DNA of 46,078 nucleotides, taken from NCBI GenBank assembly GCA_028694645.1, contig JAQVKM010000008.1, positions 1 through 46,078 on the forward strand. Reading direction: 5' to 3'. Below the pieces are notes generated by a model. It was not told where the DNA came from. It saw nothing but the letters and a program-made list of their open reading frames with translations, and did no database searches. Positions 32,677 to 42,117 of the stretch are shown in pieces. This DNA is from Bacilli bacterium. Its GTDB lineage: Bacteria > Bacillota_I > Bacilli_A > RF39 > UBA660. Each line of letters begins with the position of its first letter. The first letter of the stretch is position 1. Made by a program: the position numbers and the translations under genes.

Positions 32677-34449
32677 ATGGATACTAATCATCAAATTAGT
32701 GAAGATCAAATTGTTGAAATAAGAAAAAACGTAGACATTGTTGACATAATATCAAACTATATACCTTTAACAGCTAAAGGTAAAAACTTTTTTGGAGTTT
32801 GTCCATTTCATGCCGATCATTCTCCAAGTATGAGTGTAAACAGAGACAAACAAATATATAAGTGTTTTTCATGTGGTGCTGCTGGTAATGTGTTTAAATT
32901 TATTATGGATTATGAACATATAAGCTTTGCTGAAAGTTTAAAAATTTTAGCAGATAAAGCTGGTATTGAAATTAATATCAATACCCAAAAAAAAGATACA
33001 AATAAATTTAAAGAATTATATGAAATATATGAAACAGCCCAAAAATTTTATCAAAATAATATAAATACGGAAATTGGAAAAAAAGCAAAAGAATATTTAC
33101 ATAAAAGAAATATTAGTAACGATATAATTAAACAATTTGAAATAGGATTATCTTTAAAAGATAATAAATTACTTACAAATATGTTGATTAATAAAAAATA
33201 TGATAAAAAAATATTATTAAATAGTGGGTTAATAAATGAAAATGAAAAAGGGCTTCATGATATTTATTATAATCGTATTATGTTTCCTTTATATGATTCA
33301 ACAGGCAAGATTGTTGGATATAGTGGAAGAATATATGATAATAATGATAGTTCAAAATATATTAATACAAAAGAGACTCCAATTTTTAAAAAAGGGGAAT
33401 TGTTATATAACTATCATAAAGCGAAAGATACAGCAAGATTAAAAAATCAAATTATAGTTGTTGAAGGATTTATGGATGTTATTGGTTTATTTAAAGTTGG
33501 CATTAAAAATGTTGTAGCTACAATGGGGACTGCTGTAACTAAAGAACAAGCTATGTTAATAAAAAGATTAGCTAAAGAAGTTATTTTATGTTTTGATGGC
33601 GACGATGCTGGAGCTCATGCTACACAAAGTTGTATAAATGAATTAAATAAATTGGGTGTTGTTCCTAAAATAGTTAGATTAGAAGATAATCTTGATCCAG
33701 ATGAATATGTTAATTTATATAATGAAAAAATTAAAATTAAAATAGATAATCCTATAAGTATTATTGATTTTAAAATGCAATATTTGAAAAAAGATAAGAA
33801 TTTAAATGATAATATAGAATATTCTGATTATATAAATCAAGTACTAAAAGAAGTTAGTGTTATTGATGATTCAATATTAATAGAATTAACACTACAAAAA
33901 TTATCTAGTGATACAAATATTGACATAGAAATATTGAGAAAAAAAATAGATGAATTTGTTCAAGATAAAAAAGAAATAAAAAAAATTGAAATAATTGAAC
34001 CAGTACGAAATATAAATAATAAATATGAAAAAGCAGAAAAATATTTATTATATTATATGTTAAATAATAAAGATGTTGTAACAATATTTAACAATAATAA
34101 GGTTCATTTACCAACTGAAAAATATAGAACATTAGCTCGCGAAGTAGTGGCTATATATAAAGAAAAAAAAGATATAAATATAGCTGATATAATGACACTA
34201 TTAAATAATCAAGAAAATCATATTAAAACAATTAATGATCTTTTAAATTTAGATTTAAAAGATGAATATAATAAAGAAGAAATTTTAGATTATATAAAAA
34301 CAATAACTATATATAATATAAAAGAAGAAAAAAACAAATTAAAAAAATTAATGAGTATGGAAATTGAGCCATCTAAAAAAGCAGAATATGGAATTAAATT
34401 GACAGAATTAAAATTACAAGAACAAGAAATAATGAAAGAAGGTATATAA
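32677..34449 (+). CDS. dnaG: DNA primase DnaG
   Basis: A 590-residue primase. The zinc-binding domain has CPFHADHSPSMSVNRDKQIY followed by KCFSCGAAG (residues 42-75). The catalytic domain has MFPLYDSTGKIVGYSGR, and the TOPRIM motifs are VVEGFMDVIGLF and LCFDGDDAGAHAT. A C-terminal helicase-binding part follows. I chose the ATG at 32677 behind TGAGGAGTG, not an upstream ATA/TTG-rich extension. The dnaG-rpoD order is the conserved macromolecular-synthesis operon of Firmicutes. The rpoD ATG follows the stop directly. Confidence 0.96.
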   Translation: MDTNHQISEDQIVEIRKNVDIVDIISNYIPLTAKGKNFFGVCPFHADHSPSMSVNRDKQIYKCFSCGAAGNVFKFIMDYEHISFAESLKILADKAGIEININTQKKDTNKFKELYEIYETAQKFYQNNINTEIGKKAKEYLHKRNISNDIIKQFEIGLSLKDNKLLTNMLINKKYDKKILLNSGLINENEKGLHDIYYNRIMFPLYDSTGKIVGYSGRIYDNNDSSKYINTKETPIFKKGELLYNYHKAKDTARLKNQIIVVEGFMDVIGLFKVGIKNVVATMGTAVTKEQAMLIKRLAKEVILCFDGDDAGAHATQSCINELNKLGVVPKIVRLEDNLDPDEYVNLYNEKIKIKIDNPISIIDFKMQYLKKDKNLNDNIEYSDYINQVLKEVSVIDDSILIELTLQKLSSDTNIDIEILRKKIDEFVQDKKEIKKIEIIEPVRNINNKYEKAEKYLLYYMLNNKDVVTIFNNNKVHLPTEKYRTLAREVVAIYKEKKDINIADIMTLLNNQENHIKTINDLLNLDLKDEYNKEEILDYIKTITIYNIKEEKNKLKKLMSMEIEPSKKAEYGIKLTELKLQEQEIMKEGI

Positions 34450-35544
34450 ATGAATTCAGTTAACGAAATAAAAACATTTGAAAACAGAAAAGAAGAATTA
34501 GTAAAAATAGGTAAAGAAAAAGGATATATAACATATGAAGAATTAGCCAAAGCATTAAAAGGTTTGGATTTAGATGCAGATTCATTAGATGATTTATATA
34601 ACACATTTAATGAAAATAGTATAGCTGTAGTTTCTGAAGAAGAAGCCGGAAATAATGAAGATGGATCAGTTGATAAAATATTACTAGATGATACAATATT
34701 AACTAAAGATTTAACAATTAATGATCCAGTTAGAATGTACTTAAAGGAAATAGGTCAAATCAAACTTTTATCAATGGATGAAGAATTAGAATTAGCGGAT
34801 CGTATTTTAGCTGGAGATGATACAGCAAAAACAGTTTTAGCTGAAGCCAATTTACGTTTAGTTGTTTCAATAGCTAAAAGATATGTTGGTAGAGGAATGT
34901 TATTTCTAGATTTAATTCAAGAAGGAAATATAGGGTTAATGAAAGCTGTTGACAAATTTGATGTTACTAAAGGATACAAATTTTCTACTTATGCAACTTG
35001 GTGGATTAGACAAGCTATAACTAGAGCTATAGCAGATCAAGCAAGAACAATAAGAGTTCCTGTTCATATGGTTGAAACTATTAATAAATTAGCAAGAATA
35101 CAAAGACAATTAACATTAGAGCTTAATCGTGAACCTTCCGAAGAAGAATTAGGTGTTAAAATGCATATGTCAGTTGATAAAATAAGAGAAATTTATAAAA
35201 TTAGTCAAGAACCAGTAAGTTTAGAAACACCTATTGGTGAAGAAGATGATTCACACTTAGGGGATTTTATTAAAGACGAAAGAAATGTTTCGCCAGAAGA
35301 ATTTGCAACAAATGAGATGCTAAAAGATGAAATATCTAAAGTTTTACTTACGTTAACAGAGAGAGAAGAAAAAGTAATTAAATTACGTTTTGGACTTGAG
35401 GATGGTAAATCTCGAACACTAGAAGAAGTAGGGCAAATGTTTGGTGTAACAAGAGAAAGAATTAGACAAATTGAGGCTAAAGCACTTAGAAAATTGAGAC
35501 ACCCATCTCGTTCAAGAAAATTAAAAGATTATATGGGTGACTAA
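34450..35544 (+). CDS. rpoD: Primary sigma factor (SigA/RpoD)
   Basis: A 364-residue housekeeping sigma-70. Region 1.1 (residues 10-70) is followed by region 1.2/2 ([59 protein letters not shown]). Region 3 comes next, then region 4 with [20 protein letters not shown]. The TTGACA/TATAAT promoters with 17-base spacers seen in this window fit this factor. The ATG is immediately after the dnaG stop, with AAAGAAGG before it. The trmK ATG overlaps its stop by one base. Confidence 0.98.
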   Translation: MNSVNEIKTFENRKEELVKIGKEKGYITYEELAKALKGLDLDADSLDDLYNTFNENSIAVVSEEEAGNNEDGSVDKILLDDTILTKDLTINDPVRMYLKEIGQIKLLSMDEELELADRILAGDDTAKTVLAEANLRLVVSIAKRYVGRGMLFLDLIQEGNIGLMKAVDKFDVTKGYKFSTYATWWIRQAITRAIADQARTIRVPVHMVETINKLARIQRQLTLELNREPSEEELGVKMHMSVDKIREIYKISQEPVSLETPIGEEDDSHLGDFIKDERNVSPEEFATNEMLKDEISKVLLTLTEREEKVIKLRFGLEDGKSRTLEEVGQMFGVTRERIRQIEAKALRKLRHPSRSRKLKDYMGD

Positions 35545-36200
35545 TGATTAGTGAACGCTTAAAAGCAATAGCATCTCTTGTTCATAATGGAGAAAATGTA
35601 ATTGATATTGGTTGTGATCACGGGTTACTTGATATATATCTAACACTACATAATAACAATAAGTGTATAGCTAGTGATATTAATAAAAATGCTTTAAATC
35701 AAGCAAAAAAAAATATTAATAAATATAATTTAGAAAATAAAATCAAAACAATTCTTAGTGATGGATTAAATAATATTGAAATAAATGAAAAATCAACAAT
35801 TATTATATCAGGTATGGGAACTTCAAATATAATTAAAATTGTTAATAAAATTGATGATCAATATTTAAACGATTTAATCATTTCAAGTCATAATGAATAT
35901 GAAATTTTAAGAAAAGAATTGAGTAAAAAATATATTATTGTTGATGAAATAATTGTAAAAGACAAAAATAAATTTTATTTAATTTTAAAATTAAATAAAG
36001 GCCATAAAAAATATAATAAAAAAGATTTTTATTTAGGTCCTATTTTAAAAAATAAAAACAATGATATAATTAAAAATTATTATGAGTATTTATTTAATAG
36101 TAATAATTTAATAATAAATAAAATTCCAAATAAACATATAATAAAAAAATTGAATTTAATAATTAAAAATAATTGGATAAAAAAACTAAATAGAAAATAA
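35544..36200 (+). CDS. trmK: tRNA (adenine22-N1)-methyltransferase TrmK
   Basis: A 218-residue Rossmann-fold methyltransferase: LKAIASLVHNGENVIDIGCD (SAM-binding motif DIGCDHG), then IASDINKNAL, IISGMGTSNIIKI and the C-terminal helical part. The family (COG2384, YqfN in Bacillus) methylates A22 in tRNA. It lies directly after sigA, as in Bacillus. Its ATG overlaps the rpoD stop and its own stop lies in the loop of the shared terminator. Confidence 0.93.
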   Translation: MISERLKAIASLVHNGENVIDIGCDHGLLDIYLTLHNNNKCIASDINKNALNQAKKNINKYNLENKIKTILSDGLNNIEINEKSTIIISGMGTSNIIKIVNKIDDQYLNDLIISSHNEYEILRKELSKKYIIVDEIIVKDKNKFYLILKLNKGHKKYNKKDFYLGPILKNKNNDIIKNYYEYLFNSNNLIINKIPNKHIIKKLNLIIKNNWIKKLNRK

Positions 36201-36213
36201 CTATTTAGTTTTT
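36181..36213. terminator. Bidirectional terminator between trmK and the YqfQ-like gene
   Basis: A 13-bp perfect stem AAAAACTAAATAG (36181-36193) with CTATTTAGTTTTT (36201-36213). It gives T runs on both strands. The trmK stop lies in the loop and the convergent gene's stop is at the right edge. Confidence 0.85.
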
Positions 36214-36559
36214 ATATGAAAAAAGTTGGTCCATTATCATAATTTTTTTGATCTGATAAATTATTTTTCACAATATTTTTTTTTGCATTGTTACTTGATG
36301 ATACATTATTTGGTGTATCTACTTTTTTAAATTCATTCATTACCTTAAACATTGTTTTAGCATTGTTAAAAACAGGGGTTACTTGTTTTACAAGTGGAAT
36401 AGCTTGATTAGCAAATCCTATAGCTTTTTGAGTTCCTGACATGATGGAACTAAGTGTTAATCCATTACCACCAAAAATTTTACTGAATAAACCCATTTTA
36501 ACAGGTGCACTCATATAAGGATTTAATCCCATATAAGAATAAGGATTATAATAATTCAT
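36212..36559 (-). CDS. YqfQ/VrrA-like protein
   Basis: A 115-residue protein: an Asn/Tyr/Pro-rich N-terminus (MNYYNPYSYMGLNPYMS), a middle part GLFSKIFGGNGLTLSSIMSG followed by TQKAIGFANQAIPLVKQVTP, and a polar tail. The arrangement recalls the YqfQ-like family, and the yqfQ gene lies near sigA-trmK in Bacillus, which supports the call. The function of the family is not settled. AAGGAGG lies before the ATG at 36559. It is divergent from the pilus platform gene and shares a terminator with trmK. Confidence 0.6.
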   Translation of the reverse strand: MNYYNPYSYMGLNPYMSAPVKMGLFSKIFGGNGLTLSSIMSGTQKAIGFANQAIPLVKQVTPVFNNAKTMFKVMNEFKKVDTPNNVSSSNNAKKNIVKNNLSDQKNYDNGPTFFI

Positions 36560-36605
36560 ATTTATACAACCTCCTTAAAATATTATATGAACTTCAAAAA
36601 AATGT

Positions 36606-36633
36606 TTTACAATTTTGAAAAATATGATATAAT
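36606..36633 (+). promoter_or_regulatory. Promoter of the pilus platform gene
   Basis: TTTACA (36606-36611), a 16-base spacer and TATAAT (36628-36633) with extended -10 TGA. Confidence 0.75.
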
Positions 36634-36667
36634 TTTTATAGTGTAAAAGAATAGAGGAGATTGGACG

Positions 36668-38788
36668 GTGTTTTTTGTGCATAAACCTAAAATATTAATG
36701 CCATTTATTTTTGTGTATAAATTAGTTTTTGCAATTATAAAAGTTCCATATAATATAGTTAAATATTTCTTTTTAGGATATATTTATGTTATAAATTTTT
36801 TATTAAGAATAATTCAATTATTTATTGAAGGCGTAATATGGTGTTCATATTTCTTATATAAAACTTTTAAATATACAGGATATGGATTTAAATTTAGTTT
36901 AATTTTATTAACTAAATCATTTAAAAATAATAAAGAATTAAAAGAGGAAAAAATATTAAATAAACAAATTATTGATAAAGAAAAAATAAATGATGAAATC
37001 AATAATGAAGTAAAAGAAGTAATAATAGAACCTGAAGAAGATATAAGTAATATTAAATTAAACGATGTTATTGATAATAATAAAATGTCATTTGAAGAAG
37101 CACAAATTGATTTAAATCAAAAAATTGAAATAAGTAATGATGATTTAAATATTGATTATGAAAATGTTGATATTGATGAAAAAGAATTAGTTAAATTAAC
37201 TAAAGAAAAACTAAAAATTCAAAATAAAATTAAAAAAGAAAAGCTTGATAAAGAAAAAGCAGATTTAAAAGAAGCTAAACTTCGTGAAAAAGAAGAAAGA
37301 AAAAAATTAAAATTAGAATTAAAAAAAGAATTAAAACAAAAATCTAATGATAGCTATGTTAATGAAAAAGTCGATATCAAAAAACCAGGTTTTTTTGATG
37401 ATTTAAAAGATTTAGGTAAAAAAATAAATGCTATTCCAAATTTAATAATAAAAAAGTTTAATAATAATGATTTTATAAAACATAGTCGAAATCAAAAGGA
37501 AATGCAAAGAGAAGCATTACTTATTAATTTTGAAGGTGAAGATGTTGAAAAAAGTGATGTTAAAATTCTTTATGAATATGTAGCAAAAAACAAAGAAGGA
37601 CAAGTAATAAAAGGATACTTTGAAGCTTTTTCTAAAGTTGAAGTTCATTCTTATTTACTTAGTGAAGGATTTGAAGTCTACAGTATTAAAACAAATAAAT
37701 GGATTAAATTCTTTCATGGAAGAAGTAATGTAAATCATACTAAAATTAAAATAAAAGATTTAATATTCTTCTTAACACAATTATCTACTTATTTGAAAGC
37801 TGGAATTCCATTAGTAGAGTCATTAAGAATTCTAGCTAAACAATTTAAGAAGAAAAGCTATAAACGAATATTTGATGCTATTATTTATGATTTAACTACT
37901 GGTGAAAATTTTAGTGAGGCCTTGTTAAAGCAAAATGTTGCATTTCCAAGACTTTTAATTAATATGATTAAAACTGCTGAAATGACAGGAGAGTTACCTG
38001 AAGTTTTAGATGATATGGCTAATTACTATACAGCAACAGAAAAGACTAGAAAACAAATGGTTACAGCACTTATGTATCCATCATTAGTTTTGGTTTTTGC
38101 AACAGGTGTTATAACATTTATTATGATGTTTGTTATTCCTCAGTTTGTTGAAATATATGAGACAATGGATGCTTCACAAATTCCTAGTTTTACTTTATTA
38201 GTAATGGCAGTTAGTGAATTCATTCAAAACTATATTGTATGGATATTAATTGGAACTGTTATTTTAATACTTATATATATATATTTATATAATAACGTTA
38301 AGATTTTTAGAACAGTTAGTCAATGGATTTTTATGCATATTCCTGTTATAGGAACAACAGTTATTTATAATGAAGTAACAATGTTTACTAAAACATTTGC
38401 ATCATTATTATTTCATAATGTATTTATAACAGATAGTATGGAAGTATTAAATAAAATTACAAATAATGAAATTTATAAAATGTTGATTTTGGACACTATA
38501 ACTAATCTAGCTAAAGGAGATAAAATATCAACAGCATTTGAGGGACATTGGGCTTTCCCAGTACCAGCATATGAAATGTTAGTTACTGGAGAAAAAACAG
38601 GTGAATTAGCTGAAATGATGGCTAAAGTAGCTGATTATTATCAAAATTTACATGCAGAATCTGTTACAAGAATAAAAACATTCGTTGAGCCAATTTTAAC
38701 AGTTTTTCTAACAGTAATAGTAGGTATTATTATTTTAGCTGTTATTATACCAATGTTTAGTATGTATCAATCAATACAAAGTTATTAG
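36668..38788 (+). CDS. PilC/GspF/ComGB-type pilus platform protein with long N-terminal extension
   Basis: A 706-residue protein. Residues from about 297 on are a complete type IV pilus inner-membrane platform: YEYVAKNKEGQVIKGYFEA, then two GspF domains with LTQLSTYLKAGIPLVESL and KTFASLLFHNVFITDSMEVL, FVIPQFVEIYETMDAS and C-terminal IIILAVIIPMFSMYQSI. The first 70 residues add one or two membrane helices, and residues about 85-245 form a highly charged coiled coil. Neither belongs to standard PilC. The start is GTG at 36668, behind AGAGGAG. The platform recruits the assembly ATPase, which is not in this window. Prepilin peptidase follows after 12 bases. Confidence 0.9.
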   Translation: MFFVHKPKILMPFIFVYKLVFAIIKVPYNIVKYFFLGYIYVINFLLRIIQLFIEGVIWCSYFLYKTFKYTGYGFKFSLILLTKSFKNNKELKEEKILNKQIIDKEKINDEINNEVKEVIIEPEEDISNIKLNDVIDNNKMSFEEAQIDLNQKIEISNDDLNIDYENVDIDEKELVKLTKEKLKIQNKIKKEKLDKEKADLKEAKLREKEERKKLKLELKKELKQKSNDSYVNEKVDIKKPGFFDDLKDLGKKINAIPNLIIKKFNNNDFIKHSRNQKEMQREALLINFEGEDVEKSDVKILYEYVAKNKEGQVIKGYFEAFSKVEVHSYLLSEGFEVYSIKTNKWIKFFHGRSNVNHTKIKIKDLIFFLTQLSTYLKAGIPLVESLRILAKQFKKKSYKRIFDAIIYDLTTGENFSEALLKQNVAFPRLLINMIKTAEMTGELPEVLDDMANYYTATEKTRKQMVTALMYPSLVLVFATGVITFIMMFVIPQFVEIYETMDASQIPSFTLLVMAVSEFIQNYIVWILIGTVILILIYIYLYNNVKIFRTVSQWIFMHIPVIGTTVIYNEVTMFTKTFASLLFHNVFITDSMEVLNKITNNEIYKMLILDTITNLAKGDKISTAFEGHWAFPVPAYEMLVTGEKTGELAEMMAKVADYYQNLHAESVTRIKTFVEPILTVFLTVIVGIIILAVIIPMFSMYQSIQSY

Positions 38789-38800
38789 GAGTTGAGAATT

Positions 38801-39601
38801 ATGGTGTTATATTATACTTTTATTACATTTATATTTGGAATAGTTTTAGGTTCATTTTATAATGTAGTAGGTTATCGTATTCCAAAAGGAGAGTCTTTAA
38901 TATATCCACCATCTCATTGCACCAAATGTAATCATCAATTAGGAGCTAGTGAGCTAGTTCCTATTTTTTCTTATATTATGCTGGGTGGAAAATGTAAAAA
39001 TTGTAATTCTAGGGTTTCTTTATTTTACCCAATATTTGAGTTATCTTCAGGCCTTTTATTTGCCTTATCATATCTTGTGTTTGGATTTTCAATAGAATTT
39101 GCAATTGCTATTACATTTATATCAATGTTATTAATTATTATTATTAGTGATTATCAAACCTTTATTATTCCAGATGAAGTATTAGTTTTCTTTAGTTTAA
39201 TTATTTTAATAGAATTATTTATACAAGGAGGATTTTCATTTCTCATATCATCAGTTATAAATGGATTAATTTCATTTGTAATAATGTTTATTGTTAAAAA
39301 AACAGGTGATTTTATGTTTAAAAAAGAGTCAATGGGTGGTGGAGATATAAAATTAATGCTTGTATTTGGATTAGTATTAGGATGGCAAATGAGTATTGTT
39401 TCTATATTTATAGCTTCTTTTATTGGTCTTCCAGTAGCTGTATTTCAATTGATGATTAGTAAGAATCATAAAATTGAATCACATGATGAAGAAATACCAG
39501 ATAACAGTATTCCTTTTGGACCATTTCTAGCAGTTGCAGCTATAATAATACTTTTAGCAAAAATAGATATTAATTGTATATCAAATTTATTTATAAAATA
39601 A
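38801..39601 (+). CDS. Prepilin peptidase (PilD/ComC)
   Basis: A 266-residue membrane aspartic peptidase. The first part has GSFYNVVGYRIPKGESLIYP and a zinc-type four-cysteine motif (CTKCNHQL and CKNCNSRV). The catalytic Asp regions are IISDYQTFIIPDEV and SMGGGDIKLML. It cleaves prepilin leaders after Gly and methylates the new N-terminus, so it should act on the prepilin at 43845. I chose the ATG at 38801 behind AGGAG; the TTG at 38792 touches the ribosome binding site. A terminator shared with the convergent gene follows. Confidence 0.93.
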   Translation: MVLYYTFITFIFGIVLGSFYNVVGYRIPKGESLIYPPSHCTKCNHQLGASELVPIFSYIMLGGKCKNCNSRVSLFYPIFELSSGLLFALSYLVFGFSIEFAIAITFISMLLIIIISDYQTFIIPDEVLVFFSLIILIELFIQGGFSFLISSVINGLISFVIMFIVKKTGDFMFKKESMGGGDIKLMLVFGLVLGWQMSIVSIFIASFIGLPVAVFQLMISKNHKIESHDEEIPDNSIPFGPFLAVAAIIILLAKIDINCISNLFIK

Positions 39602-39628
39602 AAATAACTTCAAAGAAGTTATTTTTTT
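39600..39628. terminator. Bidirectional terminator after prepilin peptidase
   Basis: A 12-bp stem AAAAATAACTTC (39600-39611) with GAAGTTATTTTT (39615-39626), loop AAA. The stop codons of both convergent genes touch it. Confidence 0.85.
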
Positions 39629-39810
39629 AATAAACTATATTTATTTTTAGTATTAATAAAATATATACTAAATAAGAATGTGCAACCAACACTTAAATAT
39701 TGTAAAGTAATGTAATTTGTTAAAAGAAGTAAAGAAGTTAAAACACATAAAAGAGCAATAGCTATACTTCCTAAAATTAAATAAAATACTTTATTATAGT
39801 TTATATTCAT
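39619..39810 (-). CDS. Small two-helix membrane protein, 63 residues
   Basis: The protein is almost entirely two hydrophobic helices (VFYLILGSIAIALLCVLTSL and YLSVGCTFLFSIYFI) joined by a short loop, with a Lys-rich end. AAAAGGGGG precedes the ATG at 39810. A strong promoter (see 39845-39873) is placed correctly, which supports a real gene. Function unknown. A longer reading frame upstream overlaps rarA, but it crosses the promoter. Confidence 0.65.
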   Translation of the reverse strand: MNINYNKVFYLILGSIAIALLCVLTSLLLLTNYITLQYLSVGCTFLFSIYFINTKNKYSLLKK

Positions 39811-39844
39811 AAGAAATTCCCCCTTTTCTCCTTGAACGGGGCTT

Positions 39845-39873
39845 ATTCTAGCACTAAAATAATTATTTGTCAA
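39845..39873 (-). promoter_or_regulatory. Promoter of the small membrane protein
   Basis: On the minus strand TTGACA (39868-39873), a 17-base spacer and TAGAAT (39845-39850) with extended -10 TGC. The -35 overlaps the last codons and stop of rarA. Confidence 0.8.
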
Positions 39874-41080
39874 ATTTTTGTAGTTTTTCATATATATTTT
39901 TAAGAGATTCTTCATATTTACTTGTATTTTTAGGTTTAAAATACTTTTTGTTAATTAAATTATCTGGTAAATATTGTTGCTTAACATAATTATTTGGGTA
40001 ATCGTGAGGATATTTATAAGTTATAGAATTTGTTTTTATATGATCGGGAACATTACCCGTATTACCATTTCTTATATCTTCTAAAGCACTATCAAGAGCA
40101 ATATGACCTGTATTTGATTTAGGTGATAAAGCCATTTCTATAACAATATCTCCTAAAGGTATTCTGGCTTCAGGAAGTCCTAATCGTTCAGAAGCATTAA
40201 TTGCTGCATCAACTTTTGGACCGATTGATGGATTGGCTAACCCAATATCTTCATAAGCAATAACAGTCATTCTGCGATATAAAATATCTAAATCTTCAGC
40301 TTCTATTAAGCGTGCAAGATAGTGTAAAGAGGCATTAACGTCACTACCTCTAATTGATTTTTGAAAGGCGCTTATTACATCATAATGCCCATCATCATTT
40401 TTATCGTGGAAGAAAACAGGTTTATTATTAATATTTTTTAATGTTTCTTTTGTTATTATATAGTCATTAGTAGAATAATAAGCAATTTCTAATAAATTAA
40501 ATGCATATCTTAAATCTCCTCCAGACATGTTAGCTATAATATCAATAACATCATCATTTATTTGAATATCTTTTAAATGTGAAGATTTAACCGCTTTTTT
40601 TAAACCAATAATTATTTCATCACTATTTAATTCCTTTAGTTCAAATATCTGACATCGACTTCTAATAGCTGGGTTAATTTTATGATATGGATTTGAAGTA
40701 GTAAGCCCAATTAAAGTAATTAAACCACTTTCTAAATAAGGAAGAAGCAGATCCTGTTTATCTTTATTTAATCTATGTATTTCATCCATTATTATGACTA
40801 AGCCACCAAATAATTTAGCTTCTTCAATAACAATATCAAAGTCTTTTTTATTATTGATAACTGCATTTAATAAACGATATTTAATATTTAAAGTTTTAAC
40901 CATTGCTTCTGCAATACTCGTTTTTCCAATTCCAGGTTTCCCGTATAATATCATTGAAAATATTTTATTATTATTAATCATATTTCTTATTATTTTATTT
41001 TCACCTAATAAATGAGTTTGACCAATTATTTCATCAATATTAACTGGTCGCATCTTAACAGCTAAAGGTTTTTCATTCAT
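39863..41080 (-). CDS. rarA: Replication-associated recombination protein A (RarA/MgsA)
   Basis: A 405-residue AAA+ protein with Walker A GKPGIGKT (about residues 46-53), Walker B VIIMDEIHRL, and LIGLTTSNPYHKINPAIRSR. The C-terminal tetramerisation part has RGSDVNASLHYLARLIEAED, VIAYEDIGLANPSI and the signature YKYPHDYPNNYVKQQYLP. It acts at stalled replication forks. It is on the minus strand, divergent from the xerD-type gene; its ATG at 41080 is preceded on the minus strand by GGTGG. Confidence 0.95.
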   Translation of the reverse strand: MNEKPLAVKMRPVNIDEIIGQTHLLGENKIIRNMINNNKIFSMILYGKPGIGKTSIAEAMVKTLNIKYRLLNAVINNKKDFDIVIEEAKLFGGLVIIMDEIHRLNKDKQDLLLPYLESGLITLIGLTTSNPYHKINPAIRSRCQIFELKELNSDEIIIGLKKAVKSSHLKDIQINDDVIDIIANMSGGDLRYAFNLLEIAYYSTNDYIITKETLKNINNKPVFFHDKNDDGHYDVISAFQKSIRGSDVNASLHYLARLIEAEDLDILYRRMTVIAYEDIGLANPSIGPKVDAAINASERLGLPEARIPLGDIVIEMALSPKSNTGHIALDSALEDIRNGNTGNVPDHIKTNSITYKYPHDYPNNYVKQQYLPDNLINKKYFKPKNTSKYEESLKNIYEKLQKFDK

Positions 41081-41232
41081 AATACCACCTGATAATATTT
41101 TATCATAATTATATTATTAAAACAATAAATATCAAACAAATGTTCTTTAATGTAAATTTTATATATTTTTTAAATTATATAATGTTTTTAAATAATTATT
41201 GTTGTATAATAGATATAGATGGTAGTGATAAT

Positions 41233-42105
41233 ATGAATGATTTATTAAAGGATTTTATTGATTATTTAATAATTGATTGTAAATATAGCAATAATACTAT
41301 TAAAAATTATAAGTATATAATTGTTAAATTTCTAAATTTTATAAAAAAAGATGTAACAAAAATAGATGATGATGATATAAAAAGATTTATTGAAAATAAT
41401 CAAAAAATAGGTAATAATTTTAGAACAATCTCAAATAATTTAAATGTTTTAAGAAGTTTTTATAACTTTTTAGAGATAGAAAAAATTATAAATAAAAATC
41501 CTATGAATGATATAGATATGCCTAAGGTACCTAAAAGTTTACCTAGGATATTATCGAAAGAAGAGATAATTAAAATATTGAATGTTGATTTAGTAAATAA
41601 GTATAGTTATAGAAATAAAGCAATGCTAGAGCTAATGTATGCATCAGGACTCAGAATTAGTGAATTATTAAATATCAAAACCCATGATATTGATTTAGAT
41701 ATCGGAATAGTAAGAGTTATGGGAAAAGGTAATAAAGAAAGATTGGTTCCCGTTGATGATTATGCTATTAAATATATAAAAATTTATATTAATGAATATA
41801 GAATATTATTAAACAAAAACAATAGTGATTTTTTATTTTTAAATAATCTTGGTTCAAATTTAAGTAGGCAATCATTATTTAATATTTTAAAAGAAATTTA
41901 TATTAAAAAAAATATTAATTCAACATTTTCACCGCATACTTTAAGGCATTCTTTTGCAACACATTTACTAGAAAATGGTGCTGATTTACGAAGTATTCAA
42001 GAAATGTTAGGACATTCAAATATAACTACAACACAAATATATACGCATGTTTCAGATAAAGTGGTTAATGATAATTATAAATATTTTCATCCACATGGAG
42101 AATAA
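41233..42105 (+). CDS. xerD: Tyrosine recombinase of the XerD type
   Basis: A 290-residue tyrosine recombinase of XerC/D length. The N-terminal SAM-like domain (DFIDYLIIDCKYSNNTIKNY) is followed by the catalytic domain with Arg141 (SGLRISELL), His235/Arg238 (HTLRHSFATHLLENGADL), His261 (LGHSNITTT) and Tyr270 (QIYTHV). Xer proteins resolve chromosome dimers at dif. I chose the ATG at 41233; a TATAAT at 41205-41210 precedes it. The synteny xer-deoB matches Firmicutes such as Bacillus, where xerD precedes drm (deoB), so a housekeeping role is more likely than a phage integrase. Confidence 0.92.
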   Translation: MNDLLKDFIDYLIIDCKYSNNTIKNYKYIIVKFLNFIKKDVTKIDDDDIKRFIENNQKIGNNFRTISNNLNVLRSFYNFLEIEKIINKNPMNDIDMPKVPKSLPRILSKEEIIKILNVDLVNKYSYRNKAMLELMYASGLRISELLNIKTHDIDLDIGIVRVMGKGNKERLVPVDDYAIKYIKIYINEYRILLNKNNSDFLFLNNLGSNLSRQSLFNILKEIYIKKNINSTFSPHTLRHSFATHLLENGADLRSIQEMLGHSNITTTQIYTHVSDKVVNDNYKYFHPHGE

Positions 42106-42117
42106 GGAGGAATAATA

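Noticed and set aside
41233-42105. Tyrosine recombinase considered as a phage integrase
   Set aside because: Length, catalytic residues and the neighbour deoB fit a housekeeping XerD; no phage genes or att-like repeats surround it.
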